From: Raphanus sativus
Taxonomy: Eukaryota; Streptophyta; Magnoliopsida; Brassicales; Brassicaceae
DNA: 64,000 nt
Direction: 5' to 3'
Assembly: GCF_000801105.2 (NCBI RefSeq)
Contig: NC_079516.1
Span: 49,149,265 to 49,213,264 of the forward strand
The notes beneath the pieces were generated by a model. That model worked only from the letters and a program-made list of their open reading frames with translations, did not search any database and was not told the DNA's origin. The first letter of the stretch is position 1, and every line of letters begins with the position of its first letter. Made by a program: the position numbers and the translations under genes. Positions 52,424-64,000 of this stretch are shown here, piece after piece.

Positions 52424-55400
52424 ATGGTTTACACGATTTCAGGCGTACGTCTCCCTCACCTCGCATCCATCAAGAAGAAGTCGTCTCTCCCGAGTTTCAA
52501 CGACGATCGGAGAACCAACGCCGTCACCTTCTCTCTGAGGAAAGACACTCGTTCCTCCTCTGGTACTCCATCCATTCTCTTCTTTCCTTATGGCACACCT
52601 TTGGTGATTTTCATGGAGTCAAATGTGTGGATTTTCGTGTTTTTTTTTGTTCTGTGATTTGGTGCGTGATTACATGAGATTAGCTTCCTTTTTTTTTTAA
52701 AAAAAAAATTGAATTTGATTCTGCTAATGTGTCTTTGTAGGGAAGATCTTTGGTCGGAAGCCATCCTATGATTCTGAATCTTCTTCCCTAGCTACAACTG
52801 CGTCTGACAAAGTAGAACCTCAGGAAACTGTCTCTGAACTAACTCAGGTTTGTTGCTTTTGTCTGTCTACTTGGTTTTGTAACTATGTACTTGTGTGGTT
52901 TATGTGTACTTGTGTTATCCTTCTTGTTTTTTTTTTTTTGTAATAAACCATTCATGATCGCGTGAAGATTCTGATTTTACTGTGGGTGATGACATTTTAG
53001 TAAGAGAACATTTCTCCTGGATCTGATGTTACTGTCTTTGGTCCTGGTTCTCCTGGATCATTAAATATCATCAATCAATCCTGTGTGGTTCAGACTGCTA
53101 GTTATTGTGTATGATATCACATATGAATCTATATGTATTCAACCAAAAAACGAACTTGGAGGAACTTTCCTGCTCCATTACGTATTCATCTGTTACATTA
53201 TTCAAGAATCTCTCTTCAAAATGTGTGTTGACTCTTGGATGATATTCTTCTTCAGTGCTTCACTTACATAGTTTCTTGCATTTACATGCTCATGATAGAT
53301 CATCTCTTCCCTTTTATTATTAGGTACATGACGATGTAGCACAGCAAGTTGAGACAAAGGGAGAAGAACGAACTTCTGCACTTTCAACGTCTGGAGGCCA
53401 GAGTAATAAAGCAGATATTGCAAGTATGTCAGAGTCTCTCGACCAAGAAGTTTTACAGAGGAAGAGGATCCCACCTCCTGGAGATGGGAAGAAAATATAT
53501 GAGATTGATCCTATGTTGAAGAGTTATGATGGTCATCTTGATTATCGGTAATCATTCTATTATATACGTTTACTTGTTTTCAAAGGGTAAAAGTCTCTCT
53601 CATTGTTTTCTTCATCAAACTATTAAACTCTGGATTTGGTTTTCATGGACGGGACATGGTTTCATGTCATTTCTTGATATTGTTCCTTCTCCTAGCTTAA
53701 AATCTTGTGTGTTCTATTCTTTGGTATATATTCTAATTACACAGTGTGCCATCTCCAGATATGGACAGTACAGAAAACTGCGTGATCAAATCGACAAGAA
53801 TGAAGGTGGACTAGAGGCATTTTCTCGCGGTTATGAAATATTTGGTTTCACTCGAAGGTAGTCATCGATTTAATATATTCAAGTGCCGTTTCAATAGCTT
53901 TAATAAATTATATTGTTACGGTTTCAGCCCTTCAGTCACGGTAGAAGTTTAGTAAATACTCTACAGATAGTTGGTATTGCAGTTGCTAATTATTATTCAC
54001 TCCTTTGCTAGCGCCACTGGTATCACTTACCGGGAATGGGCACCAGGAGCTAAGGTCTGTTTTTTTATCTCTATTCTCAACCTAGTAGAATTGGTTTCTT
54101 TTTGTTCTGTCATTAGAGTTTAAGAATTTGTTTCTTTTTGTTCTGTCATTAGAGTTTAAGAATTTTTCCTAACAAGTTGGTTGGCTGATTTTTCCTTCCC
54201 AGGCAGCATCACTGATTGGAGATTTTAATAATTGGAATTCTAAAGCTGATGTCATGATTCGGGTATGCTGTTACTCTCTGTTACGGAATTTTTTTTTTTT
54301 GTAACTTCCATTTAAGCTGATAGTTAAGCTAGTAAATAAATTTTACTACAAAGTACAAAATTTACTTTGCTCTGTTATCATTCTGTCCCTTTATGGAATG
54401 TTGATCTAAGACAATCTTTTCACTGAAATTTTGAGCAGAACGAGTATGGTGTGTGGGAAATATTTCTGCCGAATAATGCTGATGGCTCACCAGCAATTCC
54501 CCATGGCTCCCGCGTGAAGGTAAAATGATAATAGTTTTCAAGTCAATGCTCAGATGTATAACACTTTTGACCATTACAACTTACTGCTGCTGCACATTTA
54601 TTTGTGGAAATCCACATCCGTTTCCTCATTTATTTGCAGTTGTTAGAAAATATAGAAAGAAACATGTTATTTACAACAGACAACTCCAACAGCTTATAAT
54701 TTAATTTAAGTTTTAGAGATGATTTGTAGTGCATTTCCAATGATCTCATGCGATATATTATTACTGGAAGAGAATTAATACTGTGCTACATGTATCCTTT
54801 TGGAATAGCAGACAAAGTTTTCACCTTTATAACTCTTTCTTATAACTTCTGTTTTATATTATGCGTTGGTAGATTCGCATGGATACCCCATCTGGAATTA
54901 AAGACTCAATTCCAGCTTGGATCAAGTACTCTGTTCAGGCACCAGGGGAGATCCCATACGATGGAGTATACTATGACCCTGCTGAGGAGGTACAAACCAG
55001 TACTCATTTTACCTGGTTTCCAGCACTAACGATGTCTTTATGTGGTTTGATATATTTCTCGTTTCTTTCTGGTCCTGTGATTTCGCTAAGCCCTAAAGAG
55101 TACTCCATTGTTTCAGGACAAATATGTATTCAAACATCCTCGTCCAAGGAAGCCCACATCACTGCGTATATATGAATCACATGTTGGAATGAGTAGTACG
55201 GTCCGTTCTTTTCCTCTTTTCTTGGAATGATAATCACTACAATAAGTAGTATAATATTTGAGAGTTCTTTTTCGTTTCAGTTCAGTTCAATTTTGACAAT
55301 ATGGTAATAAGCAATGTAATTCTTTTTATCTGCAGGAACCAATGATAAACACATATGCCAACTTTAGAGATGATGTACTTCCCCGTATAAAAAAGCTAGG

Positions 55401-57691
55401 CTATAATGCAGTTCAGATAATGGCCATTCAAGAGCATTCCTACTATGCCAGCTTTGGGTATCTTCCTTTATATTTATTTGCCTAACATCCAACGCATTCC
55501 TGTCCTGTTACCTTTTTGTTCAGCTGATGAATGAGAATGTGACTTCGCTACGTGCAATGCAGGTATCATGTGACAAACTTTTTCGCTCCTAGCAGCCGCT
55601 TTGGAACACCTGATGACCTTAAATCTTTGATAGACAAAGCTCATGAACTGGGTTTGGTTGTTCTGATGGATATTGTGCACAGGTATTGGCCTCCCTTTAA
55701 CACTTTCCAGAATCACATCTTACATCAGATAGTTAGTGGAATTAATTTAAAATGAACTTTTTCATGGATAATCACCATTGTCTTAAATTAAACCAGCCAT
55801 GCATCAAAAAACACACTGGATGGTCTGAACATGTTTGATGGCACTGATGGTCAGTATTTCCACTCTGGAGAGCGTGGTTACCATTGGATGTGGGATTCTC
55901 GTCTTTTCAATTACGGAAGCTGGGAGGTATATCCCTCTCTAGATTGATACTGAAATATTGATATGAATTATTTTTTTCAGTGTTACCACCATGTTGGTAG
56001 ATACGTCTGTCTCTGTATTAATTTATTTTCCTTGTCAATTTAAGGTGCTTCGGTATCTTCTGTCCAACGCGAGATGGTGGCTGGAAGAATACAAGTTCGA
56101 CGGGTTCAGATTTGATGGCGTGACTTCCATGATGTACACTCATCATGGACTACAGGTGATACTCTTGCATGGGACTAACTTTTTGTTAGGCCAATATGTA
56201 ATAGTAAATATCCTTTACATCAGTGTGGTACTAATATACTGATGCCAAATGTATGGCTTTCTGGAAGCTAACGACATTCTTGTTTGTGATAGGTGGAATT
56301 TACTGGGAATTACAATGAGTACTTTGGATATTCTACTGATGTTGACGCTGTGGTCTATCTAATGCTGGTGAACGATATGATTCATGGGCTATACCCTGAG
56401 GCTATTGTTGTCGGAGAAGATGTAAGTCTTACGCACCTACGTTTAGTGTGAAAAGTAAATTATCACCTCTCTTGCGTTCTCTGAATTTGGTTTCGTTACA
56501 GGTTAGCGGGATGCCAGCTTTTTGCATTCCTGTCCAAGACGGTGGTGTGGGTTTTGACTACCGTCTGCACATGGCAGTGGCTGATAAATGGATTGAGCTT
56601 CTCAAGTATGTCCTCATGAAGACTTTCAATAAGAATAAATCAAACTGAACTGACTCCGTGTGTTGTGATATTCTGTAGGAAGAGAGACGAGGACTGGCAG
56701 GTTGGTGATATAGTTTTCACGCTTACCAACAGAAGGTGGGGCGAAAAGTGCGTCGTATATGCGGAAAGTCATGATCAAGCCCTTGTTGGAGACAAAACTA
56801 TTGCTTTCTGGCTGATGGACAAGGTACTAATAAGACTCGGCAAACAATCATAACTAACATCTTACTGTCTCGGAACTCTTCAAGGCATGTTGTATTTAGC
56901 TAGATCTTTTTCTTTTGCATGAATCTGTAGGACATGTATGATTTCATGGCGGTGGACAAACAGGCCACTCCACGTGTAGACCGCGGGATAGCCTTACACA
57001 AAATGATACGCCTCATCACGATGGGACTAGGTGGAGAAGGATACCTCAATTTCATGGGAAACGAATTTGGACACCCTGAATGGATCGACTTCCCAAGGAC
57101 TGACCAGCACCTTCCTGACGGCAGAGTCATCCCCGGGAACAACGCTAGTTATGATAAATGCCGGCGTAGGTTCGATCTTGGAGATGCAGAGTATCTTAGG
57201 TACCACGGACTACAAGAGTTTGATAGAGCAATGCAACATCTCGAGGAGAAGTATGGTTTCATGACTTCAGAGCATCAGTACATATCCCGCAAGGATGAAG
57301 GAGACAGAGTCATTGTATTTGAGAGAGGTAACTTGGTCTTTGTCTTCAACTTTCACTGGACCAACAGCTACTCTGACTACCGTATCGGTTGCTCTGTTCC
57401 GGGGAAGTACAAGATCGTTTTGGACTCGGATGATTCTTTGTTCGGTGGCTTCAGTCGCCTAGATGACTCCGCTGAGTTCTTCACCTCCGTAAGCCCATCA
57501 ACTAAACAAGATTGTTTTTTTTTCAATAAAAAAGAAACTGACAGTTCGCTATGCAGGATGGAAAGTACGACGACAGGCCTTGCTCCCTCATGGTGTACGC
57601 ACCGTGCAGAACTGCTGTAGTTTATGCTGCAGTAGATGGTAACGAAGATTCTTCTCTGGTACCCATAGGCCTTGTTCCAGAGGATGTTTAG
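52424..57691 (+). CDS. SBE2.1: Starch branching enzyme class II (SBE2.1)
   Basis: Plastid GH13 enzyme that cuts alpha-1,4 glucan and rejoins it by alpha-1,6 linkage to branch amylopectin. Eighteen exons: 52424..52562, 52741..52847, 53324..53547, 53759..53857, 54012..54054, 54203..54262, 54439..54519, 54873..54989, 55117..55200, 55336..55457, 55563..55682, 55797..55926, 56045..56155, 56293..56421, 56502..56605, 56679..56823, 56931..57488 and 57557..57691, giving 835 residues. A Ser/Arg transit peptide ([19 protein letters not shown]) precedes an acidic linker, the CBM48 module ([23 protein letters not shown]) and the catalytic barrel. The barrel shows MDIVHSHAS, the nucleophile in [10 protein letters not shown], the acid Glu in VVGEDVSGMP and [10 protein letters not shown]. 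Slightly shorter than the Arabidopsis SBE2.1 I recall (858), mostly in the N-terminal linker. Confidence 0.96.
54110..54169. repeat. Tandem duplication inside an SBE2.1 intron
   Basis: GTTTCTTTTTGTTCTGTCAT followed by TAGAGTTTAAGAATTT occurs twice (period about 37 bp) in the fifth intron, a recent slip without effect on the exons. Confidence 0.8.
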
Positions 57692-58011
57692 GAGCAAGAG
57701 AAGAACGTCTTGAGTTGCCTACTGTAAGCTTCTTTGTACTACGAAGATTTACTTCTTATCTCCTCCTTTAGTTTCAATTGCAGCATTGTAATAACTTTTA
57801 AAAGTAGTTTATATATACTTGGTGATATGAACACTTGCTTAGTTCCGAAAAGATAAATATTTGTTGAGGAAAATCTGCAGAGAACTGTAACAGATACAGA
57901 GAACCGCTTTAAGAAAAAGGAAGATGACAACAAAAGCCTTCTCTGTTCATAAAGCGAATATTTGAATTTAAAAAAAAAACAGTAGAAAATACTGCAATGT
58001 TATGTTGGTTA
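57692..58011. other. Convergent 3' region of SBE2.1 and GRF3
   Basis: About 320 bp shared by the 3' ends of two convergent genes. It contains AT-rich stretches usable as polyadenylation signals on both strands, and no other feature. Confidence 0.6.
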
Positions 58012-60429
58012 TTACACTGTTCTCCAGAGCTGATGGAGAACACTGGTTGGGGAAGATGATGATGAAGATCTCAAGGCTTCGGCCAATGGTCCGCCCATGT
58101 TGTGGTGGTTGGGAAGTGACCCTCCACCGCTCCACCAGCTCATGTTTTGCTGGTCCCTCCTATTGTTGTTACTCCTAGCTTCCTCCTCTTCGTTGCCTGT
58201 AGACAGCTTTAGAGAGACGTCCGAGGAAGAGTTTACGGGCATGGAGATGGAGAGACATGTGGTTGAGTTCATGGGGCTTGAACTACTGTCGGCTTCAGAA
58301 CGAGGCCAGTCGTCAAAGAAGTGCCTCAAAGTGTGTCCTCCGTCTGAGCTGTTGTTGCCAAATCCATTATGGGACTCGTATGGCCTCTTATGGTTGTTGC
58401 TTCCTTGCTTCAGCTCTGAACTGTTAACAGAAATCACATCTCATAATTTGAGTCACTGTAGGTGAAAGCAATTAACCCCATATAGAAAAACATAGTACAA
58501 AACAAAATCTAGTCAAAAGTGATTCCACAACTAGCTTAACAACAACACAGTTTGTAACTTACAGGATTAGGCTTTGAAGCACCTTTTTAATGCATGTATT
58601 AACAATTGATATTAGAATATTATTATATCATGTGATGTGTGTGGATGGGGGAGGTGGGTGCAGAAGAATCTAAAAGCTTTAACTCCTCTGCAAGATATGA
58701 GACATTTATGGGTCAGCTTTCACTAAGGTCCTACCATTTCACCCATTCTGTATCTAATTCTCTCTCTCTTCTATTTTCTCTGTTTGAAAAGTCTCACACC
58801 TTAGTGAGCTTAAAGAAAAGATTCTATCAAATCCATGTTACCATTATCTCTCTCAATAGTAGATAGTTTTTCTTCACAAAGAAAATAAACAAATAACCCT
58901 GAAAATGATAAGGATGTGTCTCTCAATTTCAAACATTACCCCTCTCTGCACAACATTGCTTAGCATACAAACCACACCAAGTTGTATAACGTGCATCATC
59001 ATTAGTTTCATAGTTGTCAAATATAAGAATTGCTATAAGGTGAACATTCAATTGAAGATTTTGGATAAACGTTGCCTCATTATATCGTTCAAAAACAAAT
59101 GTCTCAAGTCATAACCAAAATCTTATTGGCTTAAAACTAAAGAAAGAAAAGGTCAACGTGTTTACTGCTTTGACCAACAAGACCAACAGACAAAGAAAAA
59201 CACAGTGTCTTTTCATTACCTTTGACTAAGGTTGAGAAGTTGAGATGAAGAACTGGAAGAAGAGCCAGAGAAGAAGAAACAAGAAGATTCTCCTTGACCC
59301 ACTTCCTCACCACCACCGCCAAAAGCAAACAAAGATGCTTTTGCAGCGGGTGCGGAAGCGGGAGCAATGGAAGTGGTGGTGGTGGTGGTGGTGGCATTGA
59401 CGGTAGGAGTTTCCACAGGCTTTCTTGAACGGTTGCGGCCACGGTGCATGTGGCGCTCGCAGTACTTGTGGCCAGGAAAGACGTCCCTTGAACACCTCCA
59501 CTTCTTACCATCCGTTCTCCTGCATCTCCCTGGCTCAGGATCCATCGCCCCCTTTCCCATATACCCTATGTTTTTTTCCAGTTTATATCACAGTTCAGCA
59601 TCAAGAACAGAGATCCTATCAACTATCATGATGTTAAGATCTCCAATAAAGGCAGTTGAGTATTTTAAACTAGATTAGACAAAAGCATTGAACCCATAAT
59701 CACATACTTCTTCAAGATTTGCAAAAAACAAGTAATACTAAATCCAAACTCTGGATCTTGGGAACACAACTTCAACAACAAGCACAGAGCACATGCATCC
59801 CCATTTATAAAATAGATTAAACTTTTTCTTCAAAACAAAGAGAAGTTATTATTTAACAATAAAAAAAAGCATATTCTCTTGATGAAATGAAACCAAGAAA
59901 GGGGAGAGAGAGAGAGAGAGAGAGAGACTCACAAGCAGGCTGGTAGTGAGGGAGGTGGTGAAGAGGGTGGTGAAGAAAGTAGGAAGGAGGTAGATGGAGA
60001 AGACTTTTCTTGATCGGTAAAAGGAGTTCTTGTGGAATAGCAGCTCCAGCCATCATGTACCTGTAGATCAGTGCCTGTAGTTCAAGCTCTTGCCACTGTG
60101 CCCAGCTAAAGAAGCTCCCTATCTCTACACCCACACACAAAAACAAAGACAAAATCAACAACACACATATATATATATATGCTGAGTGAACAGTCCATCT
60201 CTGAGTTTCAGAAAGACTCACTGGGGAACCTGGAAGAAGAATCATGAGACAGAGAGGATAGTTTAGAAGAGGTAGGCTCAGAGGAAAAGAGTGGGAGAGC
60301 AGTAGAAGTTGCAGTATGGGATTGAATCTGATCAAAGACATGTTTTGGTATCTTAGCTGCAGAAGGTTGGTCTTCTGACTCTGTCTGCTGCTGCTGCTGG
60401 CTTCTCCATTGTTTCAGTTGCAAATCCAT
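58012..60429 (-). CDS. GRF3: Growth-regulating factor 3 type transcription factor
   Basis: Plant transcription factor that promotes leaf cell proliferation with GIF co-activators. Exons 60222..60429, 59933..60124, 59220..59565 and 58012..58420 encode 384 residues. The QLQ domain ([20 protein letters not shown]) binds GIF. The WRC domain ([18 protein letters not shown], then [17 protein letters not shown]) holds the C3H zinc ligands and the nuclear signal. The tail contains [14 protein letters not shown] and [15 protein letters not shown]. The miR396 complementary site overlaps NRSRKPVE codons in exon 3. The last residues, LHQLWRTV, differ from the GVSTQAFH-like end I recall for Arabidopsis GRF3, suggesting a shifted or rewritten C-terminus. 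Convergent with SBE2.1, as in Arabidopsis. Confidence 0.95.
59411..59432 (-). promoter_or_regulatory. miR396 target site in GRF3 mRNA
   Basis: The sense-strand sequence reads CCGTTCAAGAAAGCCTGTGG followed by AA, the conserved miR396 complementary site found in most angiosperm GRF genes after the WRC domain. It includes the single-base bulge position typical of GRFs. It implies post-transcriptional repression by miR396 in maturing tissue. Confidence 0.92.
59904..59927. repeat. GA/CT microsatellite at the GRF3 intron 2 donor
   Basis: A GA run of about 12 units (CT on the sense strand) begins right after the GTGAGT donor at 59932, like the longer one in the ZPR4 leader intron. Confidence 0.85.
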
Positions 60430-61299
60430 TGGAGAGAGAGAGAACCTTTTTGTTTTGTTTTCAGGGTCTTGTTTTTATAACAATGGGTGGGAACAAGAGC
60501 ATGTTCGGGTTGTGAAGAGCAAAAGAAGAAAAGAACAACTTTTTGCCCTCTTAGAAAATAGCTTTGTTTTTTTTTGCAGTCAGAGAAAGAGAGAGAGAGA
60601 TAAGGCAGAGAAGGGGAAAGAGTTGAGACAAGACAGAAGGAAACTGTACAGTAAAAACTTTAGTATAAATTGGGTTCATAAATCTTTCATTAGTCTCAAG
60701 ATTATTAAAAAGCATGGTTTTTGTATTAATATCAATAATATACTACTAATAAAAAGTCAGGAAACCCAGAAAGAACACTCTCTGCAAGATGAAGATGGAT
60801 AGATAATAACCTGGAGTTTTTCTGTCTTAGCTGCATTGGAAATGTCACTTGCATATTATCTCCATTTAATAATTAATTAGCTCTTCCTTTTAATTAGTTT
60901 ATTCAGAAAACATAAAGCCTGCTGCTGCGAGAAGATTAGTGACAAAATAATAGAGTCCTTATTATTTAGAAATCTGATACAGAGAAGTGATACGTTTAGA
61001 AGATTTATTTAATGAGTGAGCGTTACGTCCTGATATAGTTTGCATTTGGTGACAAAGCGAACACTAGTTTAAATTTGAGTTAGTAAAGTTCGTTAAATTC
61101 TTATTTAATCATACGGTAACTGAAATGTACTTTCCACTCTCTCTCCTTTCTCTGTGTTTGACCTTCGAATTGTGTACTGTCGTCCATATCTTCTATTCTA
61201 TCTACGGACTACGCTCTAGACTGTAACATTATTTCAGTGGAATTGGTTGACACAGTTAGTGGAGTCTGCTGAAAATTCTAAAACACACACAATTTTATA

Positions 61300-61547
61300 C
61301 TCCCTCCGTTTCATAATACTTGATGTTTTAGAAGGATAATTTTGTTTCAAATTAGTTGAAGTTTTGAAATTTTAAGGTTACTTTAATTTTATTGGAAACT
61401 GTTCAACCAATTAGATTTCACATTCTTTTTTATTATTAGTTAATTGATTTTAAAATTATATCTTTAAAATATTTTTTATTAAAAAATACAATTTTCTTAA
61501 TCTTTGTGCACTACGGTAAAACATCAACTATTATAAAACGGAAGGAG
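61300..61547. mobile_element. Stowaway MITE (Tc1/mariner type)
   Basis: A 248-bp element flanked by TA at 61298-61299 and 61548-61549. The left end is CTCCCTCCGTTTCATAATAC and the reverse complement of the right end is CTCCTTCCGTTTTATAATAG. The match continues through TTGATGTTTTA, giving inverted repeats of about 31 bp. This is the canonical Stowaway terminus. No coding capacity. Confidence 0.93.
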
Positions 61548-63766
61548 TAAAAAATAATTGCTTGATGGGTGGAGCTAAACTATTGACCAATGGGTTATAA
61601 ACAAAGTTGTCGAGAACCTATAACAATCTCTTTTATCGGAATGGAGATCACAAAAACAATCACATAATTATTGATAAAGTTAACAAAGTAGTGTCTTACA
61701 TACAAACCATCATATATCAATGAGCTAAATGGCCTAAGTATGGTCCAATAAGAATTGGCTGAAAAAAAAAATTGAACTTAGTAGAAAAATGTAGCTTGTG
61801 AAATAAATTAGGAGTATTCGTGTTTGAATCTTAGGGATGATTTAAACGATCTAGTGTATGCGTCTATACAAAGATGTTGATACTACGAAATGGCTAGCAA
61901 AACTGCAAAACGTACGAATGTGACCTTCAAGTCCTACAAATACTTGGTGAAAGATTTGTTTCTTTAGGCCATCTTTCCATGTCACATAACATGGCCATTC
62001 CGTAGTCCCAACATTGCCAAAAAAATTATGTGGCCATGGTAGTTTTCAGAACCAAATTAACAATTTTGTTGCGGATCCAAGCATGATCTCCATATTGTAA
62101 AGCTATCTATTTGTACGTAACAGGCTGAAATTATATATCGGGCAACCAAATTACTTGTTAAAGTTGATATACTTTGCTTCCACTGTCTATAGATAAACTG
62201 ATAAACATCAATAGGATTGTTTCACACTACGCCATGTCCCATGTGATCTTGAAGATACCACATTTCCTATAAGATAGCATTGAGTTCGGAGTGAAAAGAT
62301 AAAGCAAAATAGAAACCCTCATTTGTTTTGTAACCGTTGGCTCCCATTTGAGTTTTGTCATCAGAGTTACTCTTTTATGCAGGCCAAAAAATAAAGCTGC
62401 TCTTTATGCAGTCGCCATTTTTGGAACCAAAACCAACATCCTTAGTTTAAAGGTTTTGCAGATGTTTTGGTTCGATATTTTTTATCAACGGTTTGACTTT
62501 GTTTTCTGTACATTTTGTATTCATTTTTATCAACGGTTCAACTCAACGAAGAAGATTCACAACTCAATGGCGTGAAGAGAGAAAGAGAAGTAATAATGAG
62601 TAAAGAGAGGCAGTGGGCTGTGTCAGAAGTGGTAAAAGCATAAAAGTGAGTAGTAACAAGTGGGTGGTGAGGGTTATTTTGATATGTGTGTGACTCATCT
62701 TTGATTTGACTACTCATAGTACTTCTCTTTTTTTCACTTTTACCCCTCATTTCTCTATTCTTTACATTACTAGCCTCGTAATCTCTTAATAACAATACAC
62801 AGTACACTCACAGCAGATAAATAAGTATATTTTCCCACTAATTTTCATATTAAAACCGAGCGTCAAATTTTTTTTGCTTGAATTCGGGAACGTAGATGTT
62901 CGCTGGTGTTCGTTTTCTAATCTTTTATATCCTCTTCGTTGGCGTTTGTTACATGTTCTCGTTCTTACGATTTATCTGTTAAACCAGTTAATAACAATAT
63001 GGCAAACCGATAATTTAATGAGTCATTGAGGTAAAAATACAGGAAATGAAAGATATTTGGGTTTCAAAGCGGGGAAGTTTATATTTGGGTACGGTATCAA
63101 ACCTGTGGTGGGGAATGTACCAGTTTGTCCCCTATGACGAATATACAAAAAATCTGCTTGTGTCAGCGAAGTAATTTGAAAAGGATGTTTTGTCTTCATT
63201 TGAACCACTTGCTCATAAAGAGGAAGAACTCGACCTTAGCGCGTGCACTACAGATATTTATTCATAAATGTCTATTTTTAATATAACCGAAAAGAAATTA
63301 TATTCTAGATAAAAGGTTCATGTCGACGACAAGAGCTCTGAGTTGTGATGTCATGTGGTTGTCATGTCGGGAATTTATTCCGAGGAAACGTTTCGGTGAA
63401 CCTCAACAGCTTTCGGTTTGTGCGATGGATGCTCTCGACGGAGGACCACCGATGATGAAGGCGGATGTTGCGCTTGCATCCGTTCTGTGGTTGCTCGGAT
63501 TCCGTCGATTCGAGCAAAGGGATGCGGTGGGTTTCAGTTGGGCCGTAGGCCCAGTTTTGTTTTGATTGTATTATGTGTATTACGGTTGTCCTGTGGCTGA
63601 GTTTGTTGGGTTTGGGCATTTCGAATATGTTGGTTATTAATATTAAATAATTGTTCTCCGAATTTGACTATGTCCTTGTTATAAAAACAGAATTGTAATG
63701 ATTCGGTCACCTATTATGAAATGATTCCGGTTAAATCTCTGGTTTCTTGTTAGTGGTAATGAATTT

Positions 63767-63853
63767 AAAATACCAAATGACCAACATAAGATTATCATTA
63801 AGTTCACAATATGAAATACCAAATGACCAACATAAGATTATGATTAAGTTCAT
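63767..63853. repeat. Tandem direct repeat, about 40-bp unit
   Basis: AAATACCAAATGACCAACAT followed by AAGATTATCATTAAGTTCA occurs at about 63767 and again at about 63814 with one substitution. Confidence 0.85.
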
Positions 63854-64000
63854 CAAGGTGGACGACTTCACTTGATAGTTATTTAAAAGACAAGAACTAA
63901 CAACAGAAGCTTAAAGTACGATACGGAGAATCTCTATTTTTTACGAAATAAACAACCAACGCAGTAGCTAAGGCTAAGCCACCACCGGAATAAACAACTA

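Larger units (their letters stand above)
60430..64000. other. Intergenic region right of GRF3
   Basis: The left 400-600 bp are GRF3 leader and promoter (GA-rich at 60590-60600). A Stowaway MITE lies at 61300-61547. The stretch 63320-63570 is less AT-rich with overlapping short frames and no recognised product. A near-perfect tandem repeat lies at 63767-63853. No gene was recognised to the window edge, although DUF662-type genes would follow by Arabidopsis order. Confidence 0.5.

Noticed and set aside
63320..63619. Overlapping frames on both strands at the right end
   Set aside because: Slightly richer in GC, but no family recognised and no exon structure; possibly a retroelement tail. Left as unassigned.

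Overview
This is a plant nuclear window of the Brassicaceae type. The genes are intron-rich with GT-AG junctions and separated by AT-rich DNA full of small transposon remnants. The proteins read as close orthologues of a contiguous block of Arabidopsis chromosome 2. By recalled locus order this is HISN3, a PPR gene, ABI5, an alpha/beta hydrolase, YIP5b, ZPR4, URH1, SAP4, a CASP-like gene, a KIPK-like AGC kinase, a kelch gene, SBE2.1 and GRF3 (about At2g36230 to At2g36400). Missing neighbours, gene relics and a much enlarged ZPR4-URH1 spacer fit one copy of the block in a polyploid-derived, fractionating genome such as Brassica or Raphanus. The species cannot be fixed from the sequence alone.

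Layout: 1-1.27 kb, HISN3 (minus, 3' end outside the window); 1.96-3.44 kb, an intronless PPR gene ending in the target-site duplication of a 0.93-kb Mutator-like element; 4.4-7.0 kb, relics of an EF-Ts gene and an F-box/kelch gene; 7.1-8.7 kb, ABI5 (minus) with three G-boxes upstream; 10.2 kb, tRNA-Tyr; 10.8-12.7 kb, alpha/beta hydrolase (minus); 14.9-15.7 kb, YIP5-type gene (minus); 18.2 kb, ZPR4 (minus) with a long 5' UTR intron; 19.4-29.7 kb, a gene-free AT-rich island with MITE-like elements and a 5'-truncated LINE; 29.8-31.8 kb, URH1 (minus); 35.6 kb, SAP4 (plus); 37.7-38.8 kb, CASP-like gene (plus) with a GC-AG intron; 40.0-40.5 kb, an inverted-repeat element with a telomere-like core; 42.3-45.1 kb, AGC kinase (plus) with leader uORFs; 45.5-49.2 kb, 16-exon kelch gene (minus); 50.1-51.8 kb, decayed NB-LRR and ABCG/PDR pieces; 52.4-57.7 kb, 18-exon SBE2.1 (plus); 58.0-60.4 kb, GRF3 (minus) with a miR396 site; 61.3 kb, a Stowaway MITE.

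The genes do not form an operon-like unit. They cover histidine synthesis, organelle RNA metabolism, ABA signalling, trafficking, HD-ZIP III regulation, nucleoside salvage, stress zinc-finger signalling, auxin-related AGC kinase signalling, starch branching and growth control. The most notable non-genic signals are the Pack-MULE-like insertion that now sets the PPR stop codon, and a recurring class of very short A- or T-tailed insertions flanked by target-site duplications of about 10-20 bp.
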